Source of the DNA: CAVZTA01 sp963778025
Lineage (GTDB): Bacteria > Chloroflexota > Limnocylindria > Limnocylindrales > CSP1-4
Length of the DNA: 64,000 nucleotides
Assembly: GCA_963778025.1 (NCBI GenBank)
Contig: CAVZTA010000009.1
Coordinates: 62,001 to 126,000 of the forward strand
Direction: 5' to 3'
Each line of letters starts with the position of its first letter. The first letter of the stretch is position 1. Shown here piece after piece: positions 27,988-37,446 of this stretch. The notes beneath the pieces are model-generated. The model ran no database searches and was not told where the DNA came from. It saw nothing but the letters and a program-made list of their open reading frames with translations. A program made the position numbers and the translations under genes.

Positions 27988-28776
27988 ATGCAGGGATTCG
28001 ACGGTCTGGTCGGCGCGTGGCACGGCGAGGGCGACATGGCCGGTGACCCGCCGATGCATCTGGCAGCGGATGCCACGATCGAGCGGTTGGGCTCGTTGCT
28101 CGTGTTCCGCTCCGATGCCGCGGAGCCGCCGGAGCTGCCGAGCAGCGTGTCGATCATCGGGGGTGCGCCCGAGGGTGAGCCGCAGCCGATGGCGTACTTC
28201 GATTCGCGCGGGGTCCGGCGGCGCTACCTGACGACGGTCGAAGGGTGGACGTGGCGGATCTGGTTCGCGCCCGACTACGACTGGCGAGGGACCGACGGCC
28301 CGGGCTTCGACCAGCGGTTCATCGGGGAGCTTGCGGCGGACGGCACGACGATCGAGGCGCGCTGGGAGCGGAAGCCGCCCGGCGCCGTCGATTGGGAGCT
28401 CGACTTCCCGATGCACTACGTTCGGATGTCGGCTGGGAGCGTCAGCCTGTTCGGCGGGATCCCGGTCCGCGACTTCGCCGGTGCGCTGCCCTGGTATCGC
28501 CGGTTGTTCGGCGGTGATCCGACGTTCGTCGCGACGGAGACCGAAGCAGGCTGGGTGCTGGCGAAGGACCGGTCCGTGTACATCGAGCAGGTGCCCGAGC
28601 GCGCCGGCCGCGCCATGAACACGATCCTCGTCGCGGATCTCGATGCGGAGGTGGCACGGATCGCCGCCCGCGGGCTCGAACCGGCGCTGCGGGAGACCTA
28701 CGACAACGGCGTCCGCAAGATCACCTACCGCGATCCCGACGGCAACGAGTTCGGGCTGGGCGAGGTCCCGAGCTGA
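27988..28776 (+). CDS. Lipocalin-like (DUF1579/nitrobindin-like) domain fused to VOC domain
   Basis: 262 residues in one intact frame. Residues ~1-140 have the beta-barrel pattern of DUF1579/nitrobindin-like proteins (GLVGAWHGEGDM at the start, then repeated short strands such as WTWRIWFAPDYDWRG and WERKPPGAVDWELDF). Residues ~150-262 are a VOC/glyoxalase fold (GGIPVRDFAGALPWYRRLFGG, and the C-terminal ITYRDPDGNEFGLGEV). VOC domains are usually dimeric metal-binding enzymes or antibiotic-resistance proteins; the fused barrel might provide a small ligand-binding cup. Function not assignable. Confidence 0.7.
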   Translation: MQGFDGLVGAWHGEGDMAGDPPMHLAADATIERLGSLLVFRSDAAEPPELPSSVSIIGGAPEGEPQPMAYFDSRGVRRRYLTTVEGWTWRIWFAPDYDWRGTDGPGFDQRFIGELAADGTTIEARWERKPPGAVDWELDFPMHYVRMSAGSVSLFGGIPVRDFAGALPWYRRLFGGDPTFVATETEAGWVLAKDRSVYIEQVPERAGRAMNTILVADLDAEVARIAARGLEPALRETYDNGVRKITYRDPDGNEFGLGEVPS

Positions 28777-28833
28777 TCGGCGTCCGCTGCTTCGCGCTCG
28801 GTACGATGCCCCGGCACGAGCGTGAGGTGAGGG

Positions 28834-30258
28834 ATGCGGCTGTGGGGCGGGCGGTTCGAGGGTGAGACGGATGCCCGCGTCGCCGACTTCACCCGTTCGA
28901 TCGAGGTCGACGCGGAGCTCGCGCTCGACGATCTCGATGGGTCCATCGCCCACGTCCACGGCCTCGAACGCGCTCGGATCCTGACCCCGGACGAGGCGAC
29001 GGTCCTGGTCGACGGGCTGCGTGCGCTGCGCGCCGATGTCGAAGCCGGGCGTCTGGCCTGGGATCCGACGCTCGAGGATGTCCACCTCAATCTCGAGAGC
29101 GCGCTCACCGAACGAGTCGGCCCGGTCGCCGGGAAGCTCCACACCGGGCGCTCGCGCAACGACCAGGTCGCGACGGACCTTCGGCTGTGGACGCGCCGAG
29201 CGTGCGACCGCATCGACGCCGCGCTCGTCGACTTCGAGCGCGCGCTGGTCGACCTCGCGGATCGCGAGGGCGAGGCGATCCTGCCCGGGACGACGCACAT
29301 CCAGCCGGCGCAGCCGGTCCTGTTCGCCCACCACCTCCTGGCGTACGTCGAGATGGCCGAGCGCGATCGCGCGCGGTTCCGCGACGCTCGCGCGCGTCTG
29401 GACGTGTCGCCGTTGGGGGCCGGGGCGCTGGCCGGCGCCGGCTATCCGCTCGACCGTGAGGCCACCGCCGCGGAGCTGGGCTTCAGCGGCGGGGTCACGC
29501 GGAACTCGCTCGACGCAGTGGCCGACCGCGATTTCGTCGTCGAGGTCCTGGCTGCCGCCTCGCTCGCGATGGTCCACCTCAGCCGGCTGGCGGAGGAGAT
29601 CACCTGGTGGTCGAACCCGCGCTTCGGCTTCGTGCGGGTCGCCGATGCGTTCTCGACGGGCAGCTCGATCATGCCCAACAAGAAGAACCCCGACCCGGCC
29701 GAGCTCACGCGCGGCAGGACGGCGCTGGTCATCGGGGCGCTCGATGCGGTGCTCATCCTGCTGAAGGGCCTGCCGCTCGCGTACCAGCGCGATCTGCAGG
29801 ACGACAAGCCACCGCTGTTCGGCGCGATCCGGACGCTGGAAGGGTCGCTCGGCGTGATGAGCGGGCTGGTCGCGACGCTGTCGATCGACCGCGAGCGGAT
29901 GCGGGCCGCCGCCGATGAGGGCTACACGACGGCCACGGCCGTCGCCGATGCCCTCGTGGGGCAGGGCGTGCCATTCCGATCGGCGCACCACATCGTCGGG
30001 TCGCTCGTCGGCGAGGCGGAGCGCGGTGGCATCGGCCGCCTCCAGGACCTGCCCGATGAGGCCTTCGCACGCGCGCTCGGCGCGAGCGACGATCCGCGCG
30101 CCCGTGAGCTGTCGGGGGATCCGGGTGTGGCGGCGGCTCTGCGCGAGGCGGCGAGCGTCGAAGGCGCGCTCCAGGGGGCTGACGTCATCGGCGGCACGAA
30201 CCCGAAGCGGGTCCAGGCGGCGCTGGAGGAGGCGAAGGTCCGGCTCGCCGGAGGGTGA
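28834..30258 (+). CDS. argH: Argininosuccinate lyase
   Basis: 474 residues, the usual length. MRLWGGRFEGETDARVADF at the start, HTGRSRNDQVATDLRLW, TTHIQPAQPVLFAHHLLAY and the signature GSSIMPNKKNPDPAELTRG (catalytic Ser) are all intact. It cleaves argininosuccinate to arginine and fumarate. It stands alone here, about 29 kb from the argCJB-argR-argG cluster at the right end, with a -10-like TACGAT and a GTGAGG ribosome site upstream. Confidence 0.97.
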   Translation: MRLWGGRFEGETDARVADFTRSIEVDAELALDDLDGSIAHVHGLERARILTPDEATVLVDGLRALRADVEAGRLAWDPTLEDVHLNLESALTERVGPVAGKLHTGRSRNDQVATDLRLWTRRACDRIDAALVDFERALVDLADREGEAILPGTTHIQPAQPVLFAHHLLAYVEMAERDRARFRDARARLDVSPLGAGALAGAGYPLDREATAAELGFSGGVTRNSLDAVADRDFVVEVLAAASLAMVHLSRLAEEITWWSNPRFGFVRVADAFSTGSSIMPNKKNPDPAELTRGRTALVIGALDAVLILLKGLPLAYQRDLQDDKPPLFGAIRTLEGSLGVMSGLVATLSIDRERMRAAADEGYTTATAVADALVGQGVPFRSAHHIVGSLVGEAERGGIGRLQDLPDEAFARALGASDDPRARELSGDPGVAAALREAASVEGALQGADVIGGTNPKRVQAALEEAKVRLAGG

Positions 30259-30423
30259 GGCGGGTCCGTCCGGACGCGCCGATGCTCGGCCATCGGACTC
30301 ACCGTTCTGTCCGAGCCATTCGGCCCGTGACACGATGTGTGCGCGCATGCTGGCGTCCGACGCCAAGCAGTCCTTCCCGTGAGATGATGCCGCAGCGCAT
30401 CGCCATCATCGTCGGAGAAGGCC

Positions 30424-30915
30424 GTGCCGGTCGCCCAGGTCAAGCCGCCCCTCCCAAGCGACGACGAGCGGTGGCGCATCGTCGAGAGCCGGATGCGTCG
30501 CCTCGGTGATCGTCCCGACGCACTCATCGAGGCCCTCCACTCGGCGCAGGAGGCGTTCGGCTACATCGACGATGACGCGCTGCGATACATCGGCGACACG
30601 CTGTCGGTGCCGCCATCGACGGTGTTCGGTGTCGCGACGTTCTACCACTACTTCATGCTCAAGGCGCCTGGCGAGCACACGTGCGTGGTCTGCACCGGGA
30701 CTGCGTGTTACATCAATGGCGCGTTGGAGCTGCTGGCGTCGATCGAGGCGGCACTCGGTGTGAGACCGCACGAGACGACGGCCGACCGCAAGGTCTCGCT
30801 CCTGACGGGCCGTTGTTTCGGGTCATGCAGCCTTGCGCCCGCCGCGATCGTCGACGGCGAGGTCCATGCCCGGGTGGAAGCGCCCGAGTTCGTCATGCGG
30901 CTCCAGGCCCTGTGA
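30424..30915 (+). CDS. hoxE: Bidirectional NAD-linked [NiFe]-hydrogenase subunit HoxE
   Basis: 163 residues, NuoE/24-kDa type diaphorase subunit. The [2Fe-2S] ligands are in CTGTACYINGA and GRCFGSCSLAPA. LSVPPSTVFGVATFYHYF is the family signature. GTG start with GGAG 6 nt upstream. First gene of hoxE-F-U-Y-H-protease-hypA, in which each junction up to the protease overlaps by 4 nt. Passes electrons between HoxF and HoxU in the hydrogenase/diaphorase complex. Confidence 0.95.
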   Translation: MPVAQVKPPLPSDDERWRIVESRMRRLGDRPDALIEALHSAQEAFGYIDDDALRYIGDTLSVPPSTVFGVATFYHYFMLKAPGEHTCVVCTGTACYINGALELLASIEAALGVRPHETTADRKVSLLTGRCFGSCSLAPAAIVDGEVHARVEAPEFVMRLQAL

Positions 30916-32564
30916 CCGAGCAGCCGGCATCCACACCTCGATCACGGCAAGGCGTCGAGAGCGTCGTCCGGTCCGGTACGGTCCGCGCGTCCGCGTATGT
31001 CTGCGAAGCCGTCAGTTGCCTGTCGACGGGGTCGCACGAGATCCTTGCCGGACTCGGAGCGCGGATCTCCGACACGAGGATGACCGACGTTGCCGTCAAG
31101 CGAGTCGGTTGTCTAGGGCTTTGCGCCGCCGGGCCACTTGTCCAGATCCCGGAGACCGGGGAGCTGTTCAGGCAGGTCCAGCCGGACGCTCTCGAGCCGA
31201 TCGTCGGGGCTCTCGAGGCCGTGACGCCGGCGTCCGGCCAGGTCACGGAGCCCGCGTTCTTCGACCGGCAAGTCCGGATCGCGACTGAGTATTCCGGGCG
31301 GATCGACCCCGAGAGCCTCGCGGACTATGTCGGGGTCGGTGGCTACGGGGCACTCGGCCGCGCGCTCACGACCATGACGCCTGCCGAGGTGCGCGACGAG
31401 ATCACGAAGAGCGGCCTGCGCGGCCGGGGCGGCGCCGGCTATCCGGCAGGCCTCAAATGGAACACGGTCGCGAAGGCTACGGGGTCGGCGAAATACGTCA
31501 TCTGCAACGCGGACGAAGGCGATCCGGGTGCGTTCATGGATCGGACCATCCTCGAGAGTGACCCGCACCGCGTCCTGGAGGGGATGGCGATCGCGGCCTA
31601 TGCGGTCGGAGCCAGTGCCGGCTACGTGTACTGCCGTGGCGAGTACCCACTCGTGGTCAGCCGAGTCCGGAAGGCGATCCGGGACGCCACCCTGGGCGGC
31701 TACCTGGGCAGCACGATCATGGATACCAAGTTCTCATTCGATCTCGACATCCGACTCGGCGCCGGCGCGTATGTCTGCGGCGAGGAGACCGCGCTGATCG
31801 CGTCGATCGAGGGCAAGCGAGGCACACCTGTCCCGCGCCCCCCGTATCCAGCCGTCGCCGGTCTGTGGGACCGCCCGACACTCATCAACAACGTCGAGAC
31901 CCTGGCCAACGTCGCACCCATCATCCGCACCGGCGGTGATTGGTTCGCCTCGATCGGGACAGCGACCAGCAAGGGCACCAAGGTATTCGCTCTCGCCGGT
32001 CGGGTCGTCAACACCGGGATCGTCGAAGTCCCGATGGGCACGACACTGCGGGAGATCGTGTTCGATATCGGCGGCGGGATCGTGGATGGCGGAGCCTTCA
32101 AGGCGGTCCAGACCGGCGGTCCGGCAGGTGGTTGCATCCCCGCCCAGTTCCTCGATATGCCGGTGGATTACGAGTCACTCCTCGAAGTCGGGTCGTTCAT
32201 GGGCTCCGGCGGGATGATCGTCATGGACGACACAGCCTGCATGGTCAACGTCACGAGGTTCTTCATGGACTTCATGCGCGAGGAGTCCTGTGGCAAGTGC
32301 GCTCCCTGCCGGGTGGGCACCACCCAGCTCTGGATGCTGCTCGATCGGATCTCCGCCGGCCAGGCGACCGTCGACGATCTCGCGCAGATGGAGCGGCTCG
32401 CCACGATGGTCCAGCGGACCAGCCTGTGCGGCCTCGGCCAGGGCGCCCCGAACCCGATCTTCAGTACCCTGCGCTACTTCCGCGACGAGTACCTCGCTCA
32501 CATCGTCGACCGGGTCTGCCCGGCCGGGGTCTGTGCGATCGAGCCTCAGGCGGTCCCAGCATGA
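30912..32564 (+). CDS. hoxF: Hydrogenase diaphorase subunit HoxF (NADH/FMN site)
   Basis: 550 residues. An N-terminal thioredoxin-like [2Fe-2S] domain (VCEAVSCLSTGS, VGCLGLCAAGP) is followed by the NuoF-like core: NAD-binding GLRGRGGAGYPAGLKW, FMN-binding CNADEGDPGAFMDR, GAYVCGEETALIASIEG and the [4Fe-4S] ligands ESCGKCAPCRVGT plus SLCGLGQ. It oxidises or reduces NAD(H) in the bidirectional group 3d hydrogenase. GTGA overlap with hoxE and ATGA overlap with hoxU. Confidence 0.97.
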   Translation: MTEQPASTPRSRQGVESVVRSGTVRASAYVCEAVSCLSTGSHEILAGLGARISDTRMTDVAVKRVGCLGLCAAGPLVQIPETGELFRQVQPDALEPIVGALEAVTPASGQVTEPAFFDRQVRIATEYSGRIDPESLADYVGVGGYGALGRALTTMTPAEVRDEITKSGLRGRGGAGYPAGLKWNTVAKATGSAKYVICNADEGDPGAFMDRTILESDPHRVLEGMAIAAYAVGASAGYVYCRGEYPLVVSRVRKAIRDATLGGYLGSTIMDTKFSFDLDIRLGAGAYVCGEETALIASIEGKRGTPVPRPPYPAVAGLWDRPTLINNVETLANVAPIIRTGGDWFASIGTATSKGTKVFALAGRVVNTGIVEVPMGTTLREIVFDIGGGIVDGGAFKAVQTGGPAGGCIPAQFLDMPVDYESLLEVGSFMGSGGMIVMDDTACMVNVTRFFMDFMREESCGKCAPCRVGTTQLWMLLDRISAGQATVDDLAQMERLATMVQRTSLCGLGQGAPNPIFSTLRYFRDEYLAHIVDRVCPAGVCAIEPQAVPA

Positions 32565-33278
32565 CCGTCCACACGCTCCGGATCGACGGCGCCGACGTGG
32601 CCGGGACCGATGGCGAGTCGATCCTGGCCGTGGCGACCGAGAACGGGATCGACATCCCGACCATGTGCCACCTCGACGGGCTTTCCGACACGGGCTCGTG
32701 CCGGTTGTGTGTCGTCGAGATCGCGGGTTCTCCGAAGCTCGCCCCGGCCTGCACGACCGCTGTCGCCGAAGGCATGGACGTCACGACGACATCCGAGCAG
32801 CTGACCGAGTACCGCCGGACGATCACCGAGATGCTGTTCGTCGAGCGAAACCACATCTGCGCGGTCTGTGTCGCGAACGATCACTGCGAGCTGCAGGACC
32901 TCGCCGAGGACCTGCGGGTCGACCACTTCGAGCTGCCGGTCATCAATCCCGTCGGTCGGGATCGACGCCTCGCACCCGCTCTTCGCGATCGATCACAACC
33001 GCTGCATCATGTGCGTCCGCTGCGTGCGGGTCTGTGGCGAGATCGAGGGCGCCCATACCTGGGGCGTCATGGGCTCAGGCATCGACGCGCGGGTCGTGAC
33101 CGACCGGGGGACGCCGTGGGGCAAATCCACGACCTGCACGAGCTGCGGCAAGTGCGTCCAGGTCTGCCCCACCGGTGCGCTCTACGAGAAGGGGCGCTCC
33201 ATCGCCGAGGGGAGCAAGGAGCGCCGGCCATTCTTGCCGTATCTCCAGGTGCACGGCCGGGAGGCTGAGCCGGGATGA
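32561..33278 (+). CDS. hoxU: Hydrogenase diaphorase subunit HoxU, one frameshift
   Basis: About 239 residues. The N-terminal [2Fe-2S] ferredoxin domain has CHLDGLSDTGSCRLC, then CAVCVANDHCELQ. Two further [4Fe-4S] clusters lie in CIMCVRCVRVC and CTSCGKCVQVCPTGA. Between them the frame breaks near 32955 (VINPVGRD in one frame, PSVGIDASHPLFAIDHNRC in the next). All cluster ligands are present once the indel is corrected. HoxU wires the diaphorase to the HoxY hydrogenase small subunit. Confidence 0.94.
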
Positions 33279-33817
33279 GCAAGCCGCGGCTCGCCACGGT
33301 CTGGCTTGACGGCTGCTCGGGCTGCCACATGTCATTCCTCGACATGGATGAGCGCCTGCTCGAGATCGCCGAGCGCGCGGACATCGTCTACAGCCCGCTC
33401 GTCGACACCAAGGAATACCCGGCCGACGTCGATGTCTGTCTCGTCGAGGGGGCGGTCTCGTCGGAGGACGACCTCCACAAGATCCGCCTCGTCCGCGAGC
33501 GGACGCAGACGCTGGTTTCGTTCGGCGACTGCGCGGTCACGGCCAACGTGCCCGGGATGCGCAACCCGATCGGTCCGGCGCCGCTGCTCGAGCGAGCCTA
33601 CGTCGAGAACGTGACGCTCAAGCCGGGCATCCCGCTCGCGGTGGTGCCGGCCCTGCTACCGACGGCCCGGCCGGTGCATCGCGTCGTCAAGGTCGACGTC
33701 TTCCTGCCCGGCTGTCCGCCGTCGGCCGATCTGATCTACCGCGCGCTCATCGACCTGATCGAGGGCCGGACACCGGACACCGACAGGCGCCCGTTTCGGC
33801 CGCTGAGGAAACCATGA
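33275..33817 (+). CDS. hoxY: [NiFe]-hydrogenase small subunit HoxY
   Basis: 180 residues, the short form found in group 3d enzymes with only the proximal [4Fe-4S] cluster. Ligands are in DGCSGCHMSF, SFGDCAVTANVPGMRN and FLPGCPPSAD. No twin-arginine signal, so cytoplasmic. Overlaps hoxU and hoxH by ATGA. Confidence 0.96.
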   Translation: MSKPRLATVWLDGCSGCHMSFLDMDERLLEIAERADIVYSPLVDTKEYPADVDVCLVEGAVSSEDDLHKIRLVRERTQTLVSFGDCAVTANVPGMRNPIGPAPLLERAYVENVTLKPGIPLAVVPALLPTARPVHRVVKVDVFLPGCPPSADLIYRALIDLIEGRTPDTDRRPFRPLRKP

Positions 33818-35235
33818 GCAACCAGATCGTCATCGACCCGATCACCCGGATCGAAGGCCACAGCAAGATCACGATCCACCTCGACGACGCCGGCGAGGTG
33901 ACCGATGCGCAGTTCCACGTCACCCAGTTCCGGGGCTTCGAGCGGATCGTCCAGGGACGCCCGATCCACGAGATGCCTTCGATCATGGCCCGCATCTGCG
34001 GGATCTGTCCTGTCAGTCACCTGATCGCCTCGTCAAAGGCGTGCGACGAGATCCTCGCGGTCGAACCGCCGCCGACCGGGGCCGACCTGCGCCGGCTGAT
34101 GAACCTGGCCCAGATCGTCCAGTCCAACGCGCTCAGCTTCTTCCACCTCTCCTCGCCCGACCTCCTGTTCGGCTTCGACGCCGATCCCGCGATGCGCAAC
34201 ATCATCGGCGTCGCCAAGGCGAATCCCGGCCTGGCCCGCGACGGAGTCGGGGTCCGCCGCTTCGGACAGCAGATCATCGAGTGGCTCGGCGGCAAGCGGA
34301 TCCACCCTGCGTGGGTCGTGCCGGGTGGCGTCGACGCGCCACTCTCGGCCGAGACGCGGGATCGGATCCTGTCCACGATCCCCGAAGCGATCGCGGCGAT
34401 CGAGCGGGCGCTCGCCTGGTACAAGTCCTCGCTCCTTCGCTGGGAGGACGAGGCCGCCGCATTCGGCGACTTCCGGTCCGCCTTCATGGGTCTCGTCGAC
34501 CAGGCCGGCAACGTCGATTACTACGACGGCGCGTTGCGGGTCATGGACGCCGACGGTCGGCTGCTCGCCGACCGCATCGACCCGCGCGGCTACCAGGACT
34601 ACCTGGGCGAGGCGGTCGAGCCATGGTCGTACCTGAAGTCGACCTACTGGAAGGTCCTCGGGTACCCCGATGGTGTCTATCGGGTCGGCCCCTTGGCGCG
34701 CGTGATCGTGGCCGGTCAGATGGGGACGCCGCGAGCCGACCTGGAGCTTGACGAATTCCGGCGACGGCTCGGACGCGTCCCGAGCAGCTCGTTCCACTAC
34801 CACTACGCCCGGCTGATCGACACGCTCCATGCGGCCGAGCGGATCGAGGAGCTCCTGCGCAGGCCGGACATCCTGTCGCCCCGCGTGCGCTCGTTCGCAG
34901 ATGTCAATGCCAACGAGGGGATCGGCGTATCAGAGGCGCCGCGTGGCACGCTCATCCATCACTATCGGGTCGACGATGACGGCATCGTCGAGTGGGCGAA
35001 CCTCGTGATCGCGACCGGGCACAACAACCTCGCGATGAACCGCAGCGTCCACCAGGTCGCGAAGCGGTATGTCAAGAGCGCCCAGCTGACCGAACCGATG
35101 CTGAACCGGGTCGAGGCCGTCATCCGTTGTTTCGATCCGTGCCTGTCGTGCTCGACCCACGCGCTCGGCGAGATGGCCCTCCATCTCCAGCTCATCGGCC
35201 CGGACGGAGCGGTCCTCGACGAGCTGATCCGGTGA
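33814..35235 (+). CDS. hoxH: [NiFe]-hydrogenase large subunit HoxH
   Basis: 473 residues. The L1-region RIEGHSKITIHL, L2 RICGICPVSHL and L5 DPCLSCSTHA motifs provide the four Ni-binding Cys (CGIC and CLSC). A C-terminal extension of ~22 residues follows the L5 motif and would be removed by the downstream protease after Ni insertion. The motif pattern, with the hoxEFU diaphorase, indicates a cytoplasmic, NAD-coupled bidirectional enzyme (group 3d). It overlaps the protease gene by GTGA. Confidence 0.97.
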   Translation: MSNQIVIDPITRIEGHSKITIHLDDAGEVTDAQFHVTQFRGFERIVQGRPIHEMPSIMARICGICPVSHLIASSKACDEILAVEPPPTGADLRRLMNLAQIVQSNALSFFHLSSPDLLFGFDADPAMRNIIGVAKANPGLARDGVGVRRFGQQIIEWLGGKRIHPAWVVPGGVDAPLSAETRDRILSTIPEAIAAIERALAWYKSSLLRWEDEAAAFGDFRSAFMGLVDQAGNVDYYDGALRVMDADGRLLADRIDPRGYQDYLGEAVEPWSYLKSTYWKVLGYPDGVYRVGPLARVIVAGQMGTPRADLELDEFRRRLGRVPSSSFHYHYARLIDTLHAAERIEELLRRPDILSPRVRSFADVNANEGIGVSEAPRGTLIHHYRVDDDGIVEWANLVIATGHNNLAMNRSVHQVAKRYVKSAQLTEPMLNRVEAVIRCFDPCLSCSTHALGEMALHLQLIGPDGAVLDELIR

Positions 35236-35726
35236 CCGGCGATGTCCTCGTCATCGGCTACGGCAACACGCTCCGCACGGACGATGGGGTCGGCCGGCTC
35301 GCCGCAGAACGCCTCGCGGACGATCCGCGACTCGACGGGGTGAGGGTCATCGGGCGGCATCAGTTGACGCCTGAGCTCGCACTCGACGTCAGCCGGGCGG
35401 ACCTCGTGGTGTTCGTTGACGCAAGTCGTCACCCTCCGGCGGGCATCTTCACGGTCGAGCCGATGGACCGGACCGGCAGGCATGGGACGGCTTGGTCGCA
35501 CCACCTCGATCCGCCGAGTCTTCTCGACCTGACCGGAGAGCTGTACGGTCGGGTGCCCGACGCCGTTCTCGTCAGCGTGGGGGTGGAGTCGGTGCTTCTC
35601 GGAGACCGGATGTCGCCGATGGTCGAGGCCTCCCTGCCGGCGGTCGTCGACGCGGTGGCGGAGCTCATCGCGGACCACGCCGCCAGGCCCGGGACCGTAT
35701 CTGTCGCGGATCACCACCATGCATGA
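35232..35726 (+). CDS. hoxW: Hydrogenase maturation endopeptidase (HoxW/HycI type)
   Basis: 164 residues. VLVIGYGNTLRTDDGVGRL contains the conserved G-x-G-N...D-D-G-x-G and a metal-binding acidic residue; VDASRHPPAG and AWSHHLDPPSLLDL supply the other Asp and His. It cleaves the HoxH C-terminal extension. It overlaps hoxH by 4 nt and hypA by 8 nt. Confidence 0.92.
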   Translation: MTGDVLVIGYGNTLRTDDGVGRLAAERLADDPRLDGVRVIGRHQLTPELALDVSRADLVVFVDASRHPPAGIFTVEPMDRTGRHGTAWSHHLDPPSLLDLTGELYGRVPDAVLVSVGVESVLLGDRMSPMVEASLPAVVDAVAELIADHAARPGTVSVADHHHA

Positions 35727-36060
35727 GGTGTCGTTGGTCGCCGAGCTCATCAGCGAGTGCGAGCGTCGCTCGGCCGGGCGGCCGGTCCAGCTCGTTCGCG
35801 TGCGGCACGCCTCGAGCATCGCTGAGCCCGCCTTGCGGCAGGCGTTCCGGATGCTCACCGAGGGCAGCACGATGGCCGACACGACGCTGGAGACCGAGGC
35901 ATTCGATGTGGAACTCCGTTGTGGGTGCGGATTCGAGGGCGCCCTCGGCCACGACGACCTGATCGGTGGGTCGGTGGCGGTGTGTCCGGGCTGTGGCGAC
36001 GTCTCGACGTTGCGACGAACGGCCGAGCTCGAACTGCTCGAGGTGCGAATGGTCTCTTGA
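35719..36060 (+). CDS. hypA: Hydrogenase nickel-incorporation protein HypA
   Basis: 113 residues. MHEVSLVAELI gives the Ni-binding N-terminal Met-His-Glu; the zinc site has RCGCGFEG and VCPGCGDV. It delivers nickel to HoxH with HypB. It is the only hyp gene here; hypB and hypCDEF must lie elsewhere. Last gene of the operon, convergent with the LysR gene across 105 bp. Confidence 0.93.
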   Translation: MHEVSLVAELISECERRSAGRPVQLVRVRHASSIAEPALRQAFRMLTEGSTMADTTLETEAFDVELRCGCGFEGALGHDDLIGGSVAVCPGCGDVSTLRRTAELELLEVRMVS

Positions 36061-36165
36061 GGCCGCCGTGTGGTCCCTCGACCGGGATGCCGATCCCGAT
36101 GGCAGCCGGCCGGTTGGATCAAGGGGGCGCGCCGATGGACGGTTCTGCTCGGCTCGCGCACCGGC

Positions 36166-37128
36166 TCAGTCGGCGGCCACGGTCGGCAGCGCCCGCGGGA
36201 TGAGTTCCGGGATCCGCTCGAGGAGTCCCCACAGGGTCGTGAGGAACGGCCACGCTGGGCGCGCCTCGAGCCCTTCGACGGCTACGATCTGCCGCCGGAT
36301 CGTCGCCGTACCGGCAAGCTCGATCTCGCGGAGCAAGCCGCCGTTGAGTGAGTCAGCGATCGCCGTCCCGGGAAGCAGGGCGACTCCCAGCCCGCGCTCG
36401 ACCATCCGCTTGGCGGCCTCGATATTGTCGACTTCCGTGACGCCGCGCGGGACAACGCCGGCGATGCGGAACAGGGCGTTCGTCACGTCGTAGTAGCTCG
36501 ACGTCCGGTCGAACAGGATGAGTTGGGCATCGCTGATCTCCGAAACGTCCACGGCGCCGGCGATGGCGAATGGGTGGTCAGGCCGAGCGACCAGGACCAG
36601 CTCGTCCTCGTACAGCGGACGGCTACGGACGCGTGAGTCGCGGAGCTGCCTGACGATCCCCAGTTCGACCTCGCCGCGGGCTACGAGATCCACGATCTCC
36701 TCCGAGTGGCCGGTTCGTACGAGAAGGCGCACGTTCGGGTGACGCTGCGTGAAGCGCACGAGGATCTCCGGCAGGACGTAGGCGCTGACTGCGGGAGCGA
36801 CTGCAAGCGCGAGCTCACCGACTACGCCCTGCTCGAGTTGGCGGACGAGGGAGCTACCGCTGCGGATCGCCTCGATCGCGCGGTCGGCATGCGGTAAGAA
36901 GGCGCGGCCAGCGGGCGTCAGGACCATGCCACCGTGCGTTCGCCGAAACAGGCCCGCGCCGAGCTCCTCTTCAAGAGCCTGGAGCCTGGCACTGAGCGCC
37001 GGCTGGCTGATCGAGAGGGCCTGCGCTGCGCGTCCCATGTTCCCCTGCCGGGCGATCTCGACGAACCCTTCGATCTGGGCAGGAGCACAGCAACGACCTC
37101 TGATGATCCGATCGACCGCATCGATCAT
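36166..37128 (-). CDS. LysR-family transcriptional regulator
   Basis: 320 residues from the ATG at 37128. The HTH is AQIEGFVEIARQGNMGRAAQ followed by LSISQPALSARLQALEEELG, with FRRTHGGMVLTPAGRAFL completing the domain. The effector-binding domain follows (GELALAVAPAVSAYVLPEIL, NVRLLVRTGHSEEIVDLV, GVALLPGTAIADSLN). It is divergent from isocitrate lyase across 318 bp and convergent with the hydrogenase operon, so isocitrate lyase is its most likely target (inference). Confidence 0.92.
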   Translation of the reverse strand: MIDAVDRIIRGRCCAPAQIEGFVEIARQGNMGRAAQALSISQPALSARLQALEEELGAGLFRRTHGGMVLTPAGRAFLPHADRAIEAIRSGSSLVRQLEQGVVGELALAVAPAVSAYVLPEILVRFTQRHPNVRLLVRTGHSEEIVDLVARGEVELGIVRQLRDSRVRSRPLYEDELVLVARPDHPFAIAGAVDVSEISDAQLILFDRTSSYYDVTNALFRIAGVVPRGVTEVDNIEAAKRMVERGLGVALLPGTAIADSLNGGLLREIELAGTATIRRQIVAVEGLEARPAWPFLTTLWGLLERIPELIPRALPTVAAD

Positions 37129-37446
37129 ACAGACTTGAAGTTTCGATTGGACGGATGGTCGGACCGCCATCGTACGGTCGCTCCCAAGCCGCATGCTACG
37201 GGGCCGCTCGCCATGGAACTCAACGTGGAGCAACGTCAGCCAGCCCCGACAGGCGGTCGCCGTCGCGAGAGGCTTCGCCAGGTCAGGGAGCGCCGCGGGT
37301 CATCGACGGGGCTGACGCGCTCGTCGAGCCATCGCACGCGTCCGTACAGCTATCGGGCCGAATGCGAGTGTCCCGGTGACTGCCTCCGGGACCACGAGAA
37401 CGAGTGATGGTCGTCGATCGCGCTTGTGCCGTCGGCCACGTCCCCG
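37129..37446. other. Intergenic region, 318 bp, between lysR and isocitrate lyase
   Basis: No gene supported on either strand. It should hold both divergent promoters and the LysR operator, but no confident -35/-10 pair or T-N11-A site was picked out. Its base-level accuracy is doubtful because the following gene is full of indels. Confidence 0.4.

Noticed and set aside
27586..30366. 926-aa minus-strand frame opposite argH and the VOC fusion
   Set aside because: Antisense shadow with skewed Arg/Asp content.
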